Assembly: GCF_014779665.1 (NCBI RefSeq) | Contig: NZ_JACXYY010000006.1 | Location: 62,001-126,000 of the forward strand | Direction of reading: 5' to 3' | Source of the DNA: Nocardioides hwasunensis | Lineage (GTDB): Bacteria; Actinomycetota; Actinomycetes; Propionibacteriales; Nocardioidaceae | Length of the DNA: 64,000 bases | Shown: piece after piece, positions 41,567 through 50,466 of the stretch | How positions within the stretch are numbered: the stretch's first letter is position 1 | How the letters are laid out: each line of letters opens with the position of its first letter | Translations under genes and position numbers: made by a program | Notes under the pieces: model-generated | Databases searched by the model: none | What the model was told of the DNA's origin: nothing | Seen by the model: the letters and a program-made list of their open reading frames with translations, nothing else

Positions 41567-42211
41567 GTGAATCCCACTGACGTCCTGGGCGGCCACCGCA
41601 TCGTGCCGGTGGTCGTCCTGGACGACCCAGCCAAGGCCGACGCCCTCGGCGCGGCCCTCGTGCAGGGCGGGCTGCCGGTCGCCGAGGCGACCTTCCGCAC
41701 GCCCGAGGCCGCGGCGGTGCTGCGCCGGCTCGCCCTCAACGACGACCTGGTCGTCGGCGCCGGCACCGTGCTGACCGAGCGCCAGGTCGACGAGGCGATC
41801 GAGGCCGGGGCGCGGTTCGTCGTGTCCCCGGGGCTCAGCGCGGCCGTCGTACGACGCTGCCAGGACGCCGGCGTGCCGGTGATCCCGGGCGTCGCGACGC
41901 CGAGCGAGATCATGCTCGCCCTCGACCTGGGCCTCGACACCGTGAAGTTCTTCCCGGCCGAGGCCAACGGGGGACTGTCGACGATCAAGGCGCTCGCCGC
42001 CGCCTTCCCGCAGGTGCGCTTCATGCCCACCGGCGGGATCACCGTGGACACCGCCCCGACCTACCTGGCCCACCCGTCCGTCGCCGCCGTCGGCGGCAGC
42101 TGGATGGTGGCCGGCGACCTGCTCAAGGCAGGTCGCTGGGACGACGTGGCCGCGAAGTGCGCTGCGTCCACCGCCCTCTACGCACCAGACCTGCAAGGAG
42201 CGACTGCATGA
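41567..42211 (+). CDS. eda: KDPG aldolase (2-dehydro-3-deoxyphosphogluconate aldolase)
   Basis: 214 residues from GTG 41567. The fold and active-site regions match KDPG aldolases: PVAEATFRTPEA (Glu), VVGAGTVLTERQ (Thr), DTVKFFPAEANGG (Schiff-base Lys) and RFMPTGGI. It cleaves 2-keto-3-deoxy-6-phosphogluconate to pyruvate and glyceraldehyde 3-phosphate, the last step of the pathway. The stop overlaps the kinase start by ATGA. Confidence 0.94.
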   Translation: MNPTDVLGGHRIVPVVVLDDPAKADALGAALVQGGLPVAEATFRTPEAAAVLRRLALNDDLVVGAGTVLTERQVDEAIEAGARFVVSPGLSAAVVRRCQDAGVPVIPGVATPSEIMLALDLGLDTVKFFPAEANGGLSTIKALAAAFPQVRFMPTGGITVDTAPTYLAHPSVAAVGGSWMVAGDLLKAGRWDDVAAKCAASTALYAPDLQGATA

Positions 42212-43308
42212 CCATCGAGACCCGACCCGTCGAGGAGTGCGAGCTCGACATCGTCGCGCTCGGGGAGGTGATGCTGCGCCTGGACCCGGGGGAGGGGCGC
42301 ATCCGCACCGCCCGTCGGTTCGAGGCCTGGGAGGGTGGCGGTGAGTACAACGTCGCCCGCGGCATGCGGAAGGTCTTCGGCAAGCGCGCCGGAGTAATCA
42401 CCGCGCTGGCCGACAACGAGATCGGCCACCTGGTCGAGAACCTGGTCATGCAGGGTGGTGTGGACACCTCGCTGATCCGCTGGGAGTCCTACGACGGCAT
42501 CGGGCGCACGGTGCGCAACGGCCTCAACTTCACCGAGCGCGGCTACGGCGTCCGCGGCGCGGTCGGCGTCTCCGACCGCGCCAACACCGCCATCGCCCAG
42601 ATGAAGCCCGGCACCATCGACTGGGACGACCTCTTCGGCCGCCGTGGCGTCAGGTGGCTCCACACCGGTGGGATCTACGCCGCACTGTCCGAGAACGCCG
42701 CAGCGGTGGCCGAGGAGGCGATGGCGGCCGCGCAGAAGCACGGCACCGTGGTCTCCTTCGACCTCAACTACCGCCCGAGCCTCTGGGCCGGCATCGGTGG
42801 CCCCGAGTTCGCCCGCGACGTCAACACCCGGCTCGCCGGGCACGTCGACGTGATGATCGGCAACGAGGAGGACTTCACCGCCGCGCTCGGCTTCGAGGTC
42901 GCACACGTCGACGAGAACCTGAGCTCGCTGCCGATGGACAGCTTCGAGGTGATGGTCGGAACGGTCGCGGAGAAGATGCCGTGGTTCAAGGTGATCGCCA
43001 CGACGCTGCGCACGGTCCACTCGGCCAGCGACAACGACTGGCAGGCCATCGCCTGGTCGCCGGACACGGGCGTGCTCGCCTCGACCCCCCGCGACCACCT
43101 CGGCATCTTCGACCGGGTCGGCGGCGGCGACGGCTTCGCCTCCGGACTCGTCTACGGCCTGCTCGAGGGCGAACCCCTCCAGCAGTGCCTCGAGCTGGGC
43201 GCCGCCCACGGCGCGCTGGCGATGACGACACCCGGTGACACGTCCATGGCGACAGCCGCGGAGGTGCGTGCCCTGGCCGGTGGCGGGAGCGCGCGCGTAC
43301 GTCGCTGA
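42208..43308 (+). CDS. kdgK: 2-keto-3-deoxygluconate kinase (PfkB family)
   Basis: 366 residues. A ribokinase-type sugar kinase: EVMLRLDPGEGRIR near the start, then GGEYNVARGM, and the anion-hole/catalytic motif RVGGGDGFASGLVYG near the end. Its neighbours KduD and KDPG aldolase define the substrate as 2-keto-3-deoxygluconate. AAGGAG precedes the ATG. It is the last gene of the operon, followed by a terminator. Confidence 0.92.
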   Translation: MTIETRPVEECELDIVALGEVMLRLDPGEGRIRTARRFEAWEGGGEYNVARGMRKVFGKRAGVITALADNEIGHLVENLVMQGGVDTSLIRWESYDGIGRTVRNGLNFTERGYGVRGAVGVSDRANTAIAQMKPGTIDWDDLFGRRGVRWLHTGGIYAALSENAAAVAEEAMAAAQKHGTVVSFDLNYRPSLWAGIGGPEFARDVNTRLAGHVDVMIGNEEDFTAALGFEVAHVDENLSSLPMDSFEVMVGTVAEKMPWFKVIATTLRTVHSASDNDWQAIAWSPDTGVLASTPRDHLGIFDRVGGGDGFASGLVYGLLEGEPLQQCLELGAAHGALAMTTPGDTSMATAAEVRALAGGGSARVRR

Positions 43309-43350
43309 GCCGACCGGCTGAGCACCGGAGACGGGCCATCCGGCCCCACC

Positions 43351-43408
43351 CCCAGACCAGGTCTGGGCGGTCGACCCCGTGCGGGGGATCGGCCGCCCAG
43401 GCCTGTTT
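43351..43408 (+). terminator. Palindrome and terminator after the uronate operon
   Basis: CCCAGACC-A-GGTCTGGG (43351-43367) is a perfect palindrome. It is followed by a second stem (GGGCGGTCGACCCC with GGGGGATCGGCCGCCC, 43365-43398) and CCTGTTTT. The second stem with its T-run is a good rho-independent terminator; the first could be an alternative stem. Confidence 0.65.
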
Positions 43409-43445
43409 TCACGTATCTGAACGTCTTTGATACATAGTTCACAAT

Positions 43446-43488
43446 TCTGGACAGAGTTCTTGACTCTGTGTGATGGCCGTCATACCTT
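43446..43488 (+). promoter_or_regulatory. Promoter of the ThuA-oxidase gene, kduI-like layout
   Basis: TCTGGACAG (43446-43454), TTGACT (43460-43465), the near-palindrome TGATGGCCGTCA (43471-43482) filling the spacer, and TACCTT (43483-43488) as -10. The same three blocks in the same order form the kduI promoter (33501-33548), which suggests a shared regulator. The leader to ATG 43565 is about 70 nt. Confidence 0.62.
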
Positions 43489-43564
43489 CCTCGATGTCTC
43501 GTGAGCGCTGACCGCACCCGCCGCCCGCCGAGCTCCGCCCCGCCGAGCCCCTAGGGAATCGAAG

Positions 43565-46500
43565 ATGAAACTGCTCCGCAGATCTGCACGGCGGCGCCAG
43601 GTCAGTCGCCTGCGCCGCGCGTCCACCCACCTCGTGGCCGTGACGGCCGCCATGGCCGTCGCGCTGCCCCTCGCCGCTGCCGGCACGGCCCAGGCCGCCG
43701 GCCCGGCCCCGGCCACCGCCGCGGCCGCCGCCGCGCCCGGCTCCGTCCCGGACGGCACCTTCAACCTGCTGCTGTTCTACAAGCCGAACTTCCACGCCTC
43801 CCACGTCCAGGGACGCCAGGCGATCCGCGAACTCGCGACGGAGCTCGCGACGGAGTACGGCCAGGTGATCAACATCCAGGAGACCGACGACCCGTCGGCC
43901 TTCACCGCAGCCAACCTCGCCACCAAGGACGCGGTGGCCTTCATGCAGACCGGCGGCGTGCTCTTCAACGAGGCCCAGCGCACCGCGCTCGAGGCCTACA
44001 TCAGGGGCGGCGGCGGCTACTTCGGCCAGCACTACGCCGGCTGGTCGGTCGGTCAGAGCGAGCACGACGTCAACCCGTTCTACCTCAGGCTCGTCGGTGC
44101 CATGTCCGAGGGCCACCCGGAGAACCCGGCCGTTCGTCCCGGCCGCGTCGTCAACGCGGCCACCTCGCACCCCCTCACCACCGGCCTGCCGGCGGAGATC
44201 ACCCGCAGCGACGAGTGGTACGACTGGGTCGTCAACCCGGCCCCCAACGTCAAGACCCTCCTCTCGATCGACGAGTCGTCGGTGCAGAGCCTGGGCCACA
44301 ACGGAACCACCCACCCGGTGACCTGGTGCCAGACCATCGACTCCGGTCGTTCCTGGTACTCCGGCCTCGGTCACGAGGGATCGGCCTACTCCGAGCCGTT
44401 CATCCGGACGATGATGAAGAACGGCCTGGCCTACTCGGCCGGCTTCCTCGAGGCCGACTGCGCCCCGCCGGTCAAGGACCAGCAGGGCTCCTGGAGCGGG
44501 GTGACGCCGTGGCCGCTGATGCCCATCAACGCCGCGCTCACCTCCGACGGCAAGGTCCAGTCGTTCGGCTCGGTGGCGAGCTGCACCCCCAACGACCCCT
44601 ACGCCTGGAGCGGCAACAACTGCGTCACGCAGGGCGGCCAGATGGAGATCGACGTCTGGGACCCGCAGGTGCCGCGGACGATCGCCAACGTCGTGTCGGG
44701 CGTGATCCCGAACGTCACCTACACCGACCTCTTCTGCTCGATGCAGGTGCAGATGCCGCACCGCAGGGCGACCATGACGGTCGGCGGTGACGACGGCCTC
44801 GGCGGCAACGCGCCCAACGAGTCCGCCATCGGCGTCACCAGCTACACGACCAACTCGGGGCTGCGCAACGAGGCCCCGATGAACTTCCCGCGCTGGTACC
44901 CCACCGGCACCACCATGCCCGACGGCTCGATCGTCGTGCAGGGCGGCGCGCTCGAGGGTGGCCCCGGCGGCCCGGGTGTCATCACGCCCGAGCGGTACAC
45001 CCCCCACCAGGGCAGCTCGTGGAAGCTGCTCACCGGCGCGGCCAGCGCGCAGGCCTACGGCGAGCCCAACGGAGCGGTGGACACTGAGAACCGCTGGTGG
45101 TACCCGCGCGCCTTCGTCAACCCGACCAACGGCAAGCTCTTCACCATCACCGGCACGCAGATGTTCGAGCTCGACCCCGACGCCGACAACGGCAACGGAG
45201 CGATCGCGATGCGCGGCGGCCTCGGCAGCGGCACGGTCGGCAACCAGGGCAACCTGGGCAACCCGGTCGGCGCCACGTCCACCGCGACGATGTACCGCCC
45301 CGGCAAGATCCTGCAGGTCGGCGGTGGCGCTTGGTCCAACGGTGGTGGCGGCGACGGCGCCCGAGCCGGCTTCACGGTCGACATCAACGGTGCCAACCCG
45401 ACGCTCGCCGCGACCGACCCGATGACGTACGCCCGCCACTGGCCGACCTCGACGGTCATGCCCGACGGCAACGTCATCGTCACCGGCGGCTCGCGCGCCA
45501 ACAACGGCAACGGCGGCTACGTGACCAACGCCGAGATCTGGGACCCCACCAAGCCGAGCGGCCAGCAGTGGACCGAGGTCAAGGTGCCCCACGAGCGTGC
45601 TCGCCTCTACCACTCGATCGCGCTGCTCCTGCCCGACGGCCGGATCATGATCGGCGGCGGCGGTGCCCCGGGGCCGCGCAACTACACGGACGTGGAGTAC
45701 TACTCCCCGGCGTACCTCTTCGACGGCAACCAGCCCGCGGTGCGTCCGGTGGTCACCAACGCCCCGAAGAAGGTCGGCTACAACGGCTCGTTCACGATGT
45801 CGACGGCGAGCAACGTCAGCCGCGTCACCCTGGTCCGCAACGGTTCGGTCACCCACGGCTTCAACAACGACCAGAACTTCCAGGACCTGACGTTCAGCAA
45901 GAACGGCAACACCCTCACGGTCAACTCGCCCAGCAACGCCAACTTCGCGCCTCCCGGCTCCTACATGGTGTTCGTCTGGGACGCCAACGGCACCCCCTCG
46001 GTCGCCAACATCGTGCAGATCGACCCGCAGGTGAAGATGGACTCGGCGGCCCCCAAGGTCGTCGACCAGTTCGAGTACCCGCGCCTGCCGTCCGGCTGGC
46101 AGTCGGGCACCTACCCGAACACCGCCGACGTGGCAGCCGGCAGCGGCCGGATGGCTCCGTGGGAGATCGCCAGTGCCGTGCAGCTCGTCCGGGCGCAGAC
46201 GCCCGGCCTGCGGGGCCTCGGCCAGACCGGCTACGTCCTGTCGGTCGGAGCCAACGGCGACCTGTCGCGTCCGGTGCAGGGTCTCGACGTCGGGCAGGAG
46301 TACCGCCTGTCGATCCGCTACGCCCGTGACAGCCGGGCAGCCGGCACCGCCCCGGGCACGGCCAACCTGTCGATCGGCACCCTCGACGCCGCCCTGTCGG
46401 CCGGCGCGGAGACGTCCTCGACCGGGGCCTTCGGCACCTACGTCGGGACGTTCACGGCCACGTCGCGCCGGATGCCGCTGTCGATCAAGGGTGGGGGAGC

Positions 46501-49402
46501 AGCGGCCAACCTCGTGCTCGACAACCTGGTGATCGTGCCCACGCGGGCCGGCGCCTCCGAACCGGCCGTCCACTACAAGCTCGACGAGGGCACCGGCACC
46601 AAGGCCGCCAACTCGGGCACGGACGTCACGGTCGGCGCTGCCGACCTGGTCGGCACCACCGGGTGGAGCCCGACCGGCAAGGTCGGCGGTGCGCTCGACA
46701 TGAAGGGTGGATCCAACGCCAACACGGTCGACCTGCCCGACAACCTGCTGCAGAACGAGGCCGACTTCACGACCGCGTTCTGGGTCCGTCCCGACACCAA
46801 GGGGAACTGGATCAACCTGTTCCACATCGGCGACGGCCTCGGCGACGCCGGCAGCTTCTTCCAGATCCAGATGCAGACCCAGGCCGCCGGCAACACCGGA
46901 CTGGCTGCGACCTTCAAGAAGAAGGGTGACGCGCTGCAGGAGCGGGTCTACGCCACCAACCCGACCCGCGACGTCACGGCCAACCAGTGGAACCACGTCG
47001 TCTTCACGCGGCAGGGCACCACGGGCACGCTCTACCTCAACGGCGCTCAGGTCGCGACCCGCAACAACCTGACCCTCACGATGACCGACGTCGGTCCGAC
47101 GACGAACAACTGGCTGGGTCGCAACGGCTACAACGACCCGTCGTTCGACGGCCTGATGGACGACGTCCGTCTCTACACCACGTCGCTGAGCGCAGCTGAC
47201 GTCGCCGGTCTCTACGCCGACGGCAACCAGCTCGACACGACCACCACGGTCAGCGTCTCGCCTGCGTCCCCGTCGCCGTTCAACACCCCCATCACGGTGT
47301 CGGCCACGGTCAAGGACTCCGCCAACGCCAACGTGTCCGGCACGGCCGAGCTCTGGGTCAACGGCTCCCGTGAGGGTGCCCAGGCCACGGTGACCGACGG
47401 TGCGGTGTCCTTCCCGGCCCTCACGCTGCCCCCGCGGCAGCACGAGCTCGAGGTCCGCTTCCTGGCCGGAACCGGGTTCCGGGACTCCTCGGCCAAGGTG
47501 ACCCACACGGTGGCGCGTCCGCCGGTGGGTGAGGGCATCCCGGTCCACTACAAGTTCGACGAGGGCAGTGGCACCACCGCTGCCAACTCGGGCTCGGACC
47601 CGGCCATCGGCAATGCCACGCTCCAGGGCAACGCCGGGTGGGTGGCTTCGGCGAAGTACGGCGCAGGGGTCAACCTGCCCGGTGCTGGACACGTCAACCT
47701 GCCCAACGACGTCACGTTCGGCATGGACGAGCAGGTCACCGTCTCCACCTGGATCCGCCCGACCAACCTGCCCAACTGGACCACCCACGTCCAGATCGGC
47801 AAGAGCACGGCGAACTTCCTGCTCCTGCAGTCGAGGATGGAGAACGGCACGCGCGGCTTCGGCGTCACCCTGCGCAAGAACGAGGGCGTCCAGTACCGGA
47901 CGATGCTGCCCGGCAACGCCGACCTCCCGCTGGGCCAGTGGACGCACGTCGCGGTCACCCTGGGACGTACGCCCAACGGCACGGGCACGACCGTGAAGAT
48001 CTACCTCAACGGGGCGCTTCAGGCCACCAGCAACGATGTCCCGGTCACCATCGGTGAGATCGCGCAGGGCGGCACAGCCGCCAACTTCCTCGGCAACGGC
48101 AGCTGGAACGACCCGCGTCCCACCGAGCAGCAGGACGACTTCCGGATCTACGGCTACGAGCTGAGCGCCGCAGACGTCCTGGCGATCTACAACGGCACGT
48201 CGAACGCCGCACCGGTCGGCGTGGCGGACGCCTACACGACGGCCGAAGGCGTGGCGTTGAGCGTCCCGGCTCCGGGCGTCCTGGCCAACGACACCGACGC
48301 CGAGGGCGACACCCTCACCGCCGGCGACGTCACGCAGCCGGGCAACGGGGAGGTGGCGCTGGCCGCGAACGGCTCGTTCACCTACACGCCGGTCACCGGG
48401 TTCTCAGGCACCGACACCTTCACCTATCGCGCCAACGACGGAACGTCGAAGTCCGCGCCCACCACGGTCACCATCACCGTGGAGAAGGCCGCCGCCGAGC
48501 CCAACGCCGAGCCCGTCGCCGTCGACGACGCGTTCACGACGGTGTCCGGTGAGCCGCTCACCCTGGCGGCGCCCGGTGTGCTCGGCAACGACACGGACGC
48601 GGACGGGGACCAGCTGACCGCCACGGCGACCAGCCAGCCCGTCAACGGCTCGGTCGTGCTGAGGGCGGACGGATCCTTCACCTACACCCCCGATGCGGGC
48701 TTCGTGGGCAAGGACACGTTCACCTACACGGCGAGTGACGGCACGGACACCTCGGCGCCCGCCACGGTCACCATCACCGTCAAGCCGACAGGCGGCGGTG
48801 GCGGGGGCGGCGGCACCGGTGGAGGCAACGGCGAGACCGGACCGCTCAACTCCGCGGTCGCGGGTGCCTCGGCGTCCTTCACCTACGGCAAGGCGGGTTC
48901 GCTCGTGGTCAGCGTCGCTCCCGCGGCGGCCACGGGTCGCGTCGAGCTCGTCAGCGGCACCGACCTGGTCGCGGCGGGCACGCTCGCGGCCGGCCAGGCG
49001 CGGCTGGACCTCGCGGCCCAGGGCCTGGTGCCCGGGACGCACCGGCTCACGCTCCGCTACGTCGGGGACGGCGCCCACAAGGCCTCGTCGTCCGTCGTGG
49101 AGGTCGTCGTCGACAAGGTCGTGCCGCGGATGAGCGTGAAGGCGCCGAACAAGGTGAAGAAGGGCAAGCGCGCGACCGTCCGGGCCGTGCTGCGGGCGCC
49201 CGACGGGGTACGCGTCACGGGTGACGTGACCTTCAAGATCAAGGGTGGGAAGAAGATCGCCGGCACGTTGAAGGACGGCCGCGTCTTCGTCCAGCTGCCG
49301 AAGGCGAAGGGCAAGCGGATCCGCCTGGTCGTGACCTACCAGGGCAGTGCCACGGTGGAGTCCACCCGCGAGCAGCTCACCATCAGGGTGCGCAGGCGCT
49401 GA
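43565..49402 (+). CDS. Secreted multidomain ThuA / copper radical oxidase protein
   Basis: 1945 residues, exported by a long signal peptide (basic start, hydrophobic core near 22-44, AQAAG cleavage site). Residues 65-295 form a ThuA-like domain (GHPENPAVRPGRVVNAATSH, SDEWYDWVVNP, WYSGLGHEGSAYSEP). Residues 300-735 form a kelch propeller and 740-835 an early-set domain, as in galactose oxidase and GlxA. The copper radical site is complete: Cys391 (TDLFCSM) for the thioether with Tyr445 (RWYPT), Tyr682-His683 (RLYHS) and His764 (SVTHGFN). The Cys-Tyr spacing of 54 equals what I recall for GlxA. A jelly-roll-like domain (840-985), two LamG domains (about 995-1215 and 1320-1540) and Ig-like or cadherin-like repeats to a Lys-rich end follow. 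It likely oxidises a carbohydrate or aldehyde on a polymer. Confidence 0.9.
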   Translation: MKLLRRSARRRQVSRLRRASTHLVAVTAAMAVALPLAAAGTAQAAGPAPATAAAAAAPGSVPDGTFNLLLFYKPNFHASHVQGRQAIRELATELATEYGQVINIQETDDPSAFTAANLATKDAVAFMQTGGVLFNEAQRTALEAYIRGGGGYFGQHYAGWSVGQSEHDVNPFYLRLVGAMSEGHPENPAVRPGRVVNAATSHPLTTGLPAEITRSDEWYDWVVNPAPNVKTLLSIDESSVQSLGHNGTTHPVTWCQTIDSGRSWYSGLGHEGSAYSEPFIRTMMKNGLAYSAGFLEADCAPPVKDQQGSWSGVTPWPLMPINAALTSDGKVQSFGSVASCTPNDPYAWSGNNCVTQGGQMEIDVWDPQVPRTIANVVSGVIPNVTYTDLFCSMQVQMPHRRATMTVGGDDGLGGNAPNESAIGVTSYTTNSGLRNEAPMNFPRWYPTGTTMPDGSIVVQGGALEGGPGGPGVITPERYTPHQGSSWKLLTGAASAQAYGEPNGAVDTENRWWYPRAFVNPTNGKLFTITGTQMFELDPDADNGNGAIAMRGGLGSGTVGNQGNLGNPVGATSTATMYRPGKILQVGGGAWSNGGGGDGARAGFTVDINGANPTLAATDPMTYARHWPTSTVMPDGNVIVTGGSRANNGNGGYVTNAEIWDPTKPSGQQWTEVKVPHERARLYHSIALLLPDGRIMIGGGGAPGPRNYTDVEYYSPAYLFDGNQPAVRPVVTNAPKKVGYNGSFTMSTASNVSRVTLVRNGSVTHGFNNDQNFQDLTFSKNGNTLTVNSPSNANFAPPGSYMVFVWDANGTPSVANIVQIDPQVKMDSAAPKVVDQFEYPRLPSGWQSGTYPNTADVAAGSGRMAPWEIASAVQLVRAQTPGLRGLGQTGYVLSVGANGDLSRPVQGLDVGQEYRLSIRYARDSRAAGTAPGTANLSIGTLDAALSAGAETSSTGAFGTYVGTFTATSRRMPLSIKGGGAAANLVLDNLVIVPTRAGASEPAVHYKLDEGTGTKAANSGTDVTVGAADLVGTTGWSPTGKVGGALDMKGGSNANTVDLPDNLLQNEADFTTAFWVRPDTKGNWINLFHIGDGLGDAGSFFQIQMQTQAAGNTGLAATFKKKGDALQERVYATNPTRDVTANQWNHVVFTRQGTTGTLYLNGAQVATRNNLTLTMTDVGPTTNNWLGRNGYNDPSFDGLMDDVRLYTTSLSAADVAGLYADGNQLDTTTTVSVSPASPSPFNTPITVSATVKDSANANVSGTAELWVNGSREGAQATVTDGAVSFPALTLPPRQHELEVRFLAGTGFRDSSAKVTHTVARPPVGEGIPVHYKFDEGSGTTAANSGSDPAIGNATLQGNAGWVASAKYGAGVNLPGAGHVNLPNDVTFGMDEQVTVSTWIRPTNLPNWTTHVQIGKSTANFLLLQSRMENGTRGFGVTLRKNEGVQYRTMLPGNADLPLGQWTHVAVTLGRTPNGTGTTVKIYLNGALQATSNDVPVTIGEIAQGGTAANFLGNGSWNDPRPTEQQDDFRIYGYELSAADVLAIYNGTSNAAPVGVADAYTTAEGVALSVPAPGVLANDTDAEGDTLTAGDVTQPGNGEVALAANGSFTYTPVTGFSGTDTFTYRANDGTSKSAPTTVTITVEKAAAEPNAEPVAVDDAFTTVSGEPLTLAAPGVLGNDTDADGDQLTATATSQPVNGSVVLRADGSFTYTPDAGFVGKDTFTYTASDGTDTSAPATVTITVKPTGGGGGGGGTGGGNGETGPLNSAVAGASASFTYGKAGSLVVSVAPAAATGRVELVSGTDLVAAGTLAAGQARLDLAAQGLVPGTHRLTLRYVGDGAHKASSSVVEVVVDKVVPRMSVKAPNKVKKGKRATVRAVLRAPDGVRVTGDVTFKIKGGKKIAGTLKDGRVFVQLPKAKGKRIRLVVTYQGSATVESTREQLTIRVRRR

Positions 49403-49418
49403 GCGGAGGAACGTGAAA

Positions 49419-49458
49419 CGGCGAGGGCCCGGGGGGAGATCCCCCCGGGCCCTCGCCG
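49419..49458. terminator. Very strong bidirectional terminator
   Basis: An 18-bp perfect GC-rich stem (49419-49436 with 49441-49458) with an AGAT loop. It separates the rightward oxidase gene from the leftward tautomerase gene and can stop transcription both ways. Confidence 0.9.
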
Positions 49459-49485
49459 TCGTCGGTGCGAGGTGCGGAGCGGCCG

Positions 49486-49710
49486 TCAGTCCTCGGCGAG
49501 CGCGGCCACCACGCCCGCGCGGCTGTCGTCCTCGCTGGCGAGCACCCCACCGTTGGCCACGATGTCGGGAGTGATCTCGCTGAAGACCATGCGGACGTCC
49601 TGGCGGCGGGCGCCGAGGATGTCCACGGCACTGTCGGCCACGGCCTTCGCGAACTCGCGACGCTGCTCGACCGAGCGGCCCTTGAGCAGCTCGACGGTGA
49701 TGTTGGGCAT
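49486..49710 (-). CDS. 4-oxalocrotonate tautomerase family protein
   Basis: 74 residues starting MPNITVELLKGRSVEQRREF. Pro1, exposed after Met removal, is the catalytic base of this family. The length is slightly above the usual 60-62. The substrate is unknown. It is divergent from ycnI, with 138 bp between starts. Confidence 0.9.
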   Translation of the reverse strand: MPNITVELLKGRSVEQRREFAKAVADSAVDILGARRQDVRMVFSEITPDIVANGGVLASEDDSRAGVVAALAED

Positions 49711-49848
49711 GGAAGTTTCCCTTCGTTGGTTCACACGTAAGATCTTGATTCGGTGACCTGAATCACGGTAGTGGCAGTTCACATCCTTGACAACAGTTCC
49801 GCATGCTGGTTGTGTGAGGACGGTCACCCGACCACGCCAGGAGTCCTG
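49711..49848. promoter_or_regulatory. Divergent region between tautomerase and ycnI
   Basis: CAGTTCACAT (near 49775-49784) matches the identical 10-mer downstream of the kduI -10 box (33557-33566), and a second CAGTTC follows near 49794. This hints that the IclR-type regulator may also reach this region; the evidence is only the shared short words. Confidence 0.35.
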
Positions 49849-50466
49849 ATGAACCGCACCCGCGCGACCGTGCGTGCGGTCGTCCCGGCGATCGCGATGG
49901 GCGCGGTCGCACTCGCAGCGGGTCCGGTCGCCGCCCACGTGACCATCACGCCCACCACCACCGCCGCGGGAGCCAGGGCAGAGGTGCGCATGGAGGTGCC
50001 GCACGGCTGCGAGGGCTCCGCGACCACCGAGCTCGCCGTGCGGCTGCCGGCGCAGGTGAGCGACGCCGACGTCGAGACCACCGACCGCTGGGCGGCCGAC
50101 GTGGCGAGCGACAGCATCACCTTCCGCACCGACGCCCCGCTCCCGGATGCGCTGCGAGACCAGGTCGTGTTCTCCGTGCGGCTGCCCGACGAGGTGGGGG
50201 CCGAGCTGGTGTTCCCGGTCGTGCAGCGTTGCGAGGAGGGGGAGTCGGCCTGGACCGAGGTCGCCGAGGACGACGCGAGCCGCGAGGCGCTCGACATGCC
50301 CGCCCCGGTCATCGTGGTGACCGCTGCTGACGCCTCGGGCTCCGACGCGACGAGCGCCGCGAGCTCGCCCGACGCCGGTCAGATGACCGTCGGCGCGATC
50401 GGGGTCCTGGCCGCGGGCTGTGTGGCCAGCGGCGCGGTCCTGCTGCTGCGACGTCGGCGCGCATGA
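49849..50466 (+). CDS. ycnI: YcnI-like (DUF1775) copper-binding membrane protein
   Basis: 205 residues from ATG 49849 with AGGAG upstream. A signal peptide ends at GPVAAHVTITPTTTAAGA, which leaves the N-terminal His that binds copper in YcnI. The DUF1775 domain follows (EVRMEVPHGCEGSATTELAV) and a C-terminal transmembrane anchor (MTVGAIGVLAAGCVASGAVL). It overlaps the copC-copD fusion gene by ATGA. The pair is a typical copper acquisition or handling unit at the cell surface. Confidence 0.92.
   Translation: MNRTRATVRAVVPAIAMGAVALAAGPVAAHVTITPTTTAAGARAEVRMEVPHGCEGSATTELAVRLPAQVSDADVETTDRWAADVASDSITFRTDAPLPDALRDQVVFSVRLPDEVGAELVFPVVQRCEEGESAWTEVAEDDASREALDMPAPVIVVTAADASGSDATSAASSPDAGQMTVGAIGVLAAGCVASGAVLLLRRRRA

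Noticed and set aside
43439..47947. A 1502-codon leftward open frame opposite the secreted oxidase gene
   Set aside because: It is a shadow of codon bias in very GC-rich DNA. It has no recognisable domain, and the opposite strand encodes a protein with signal peptide and conserved catalytic residues.
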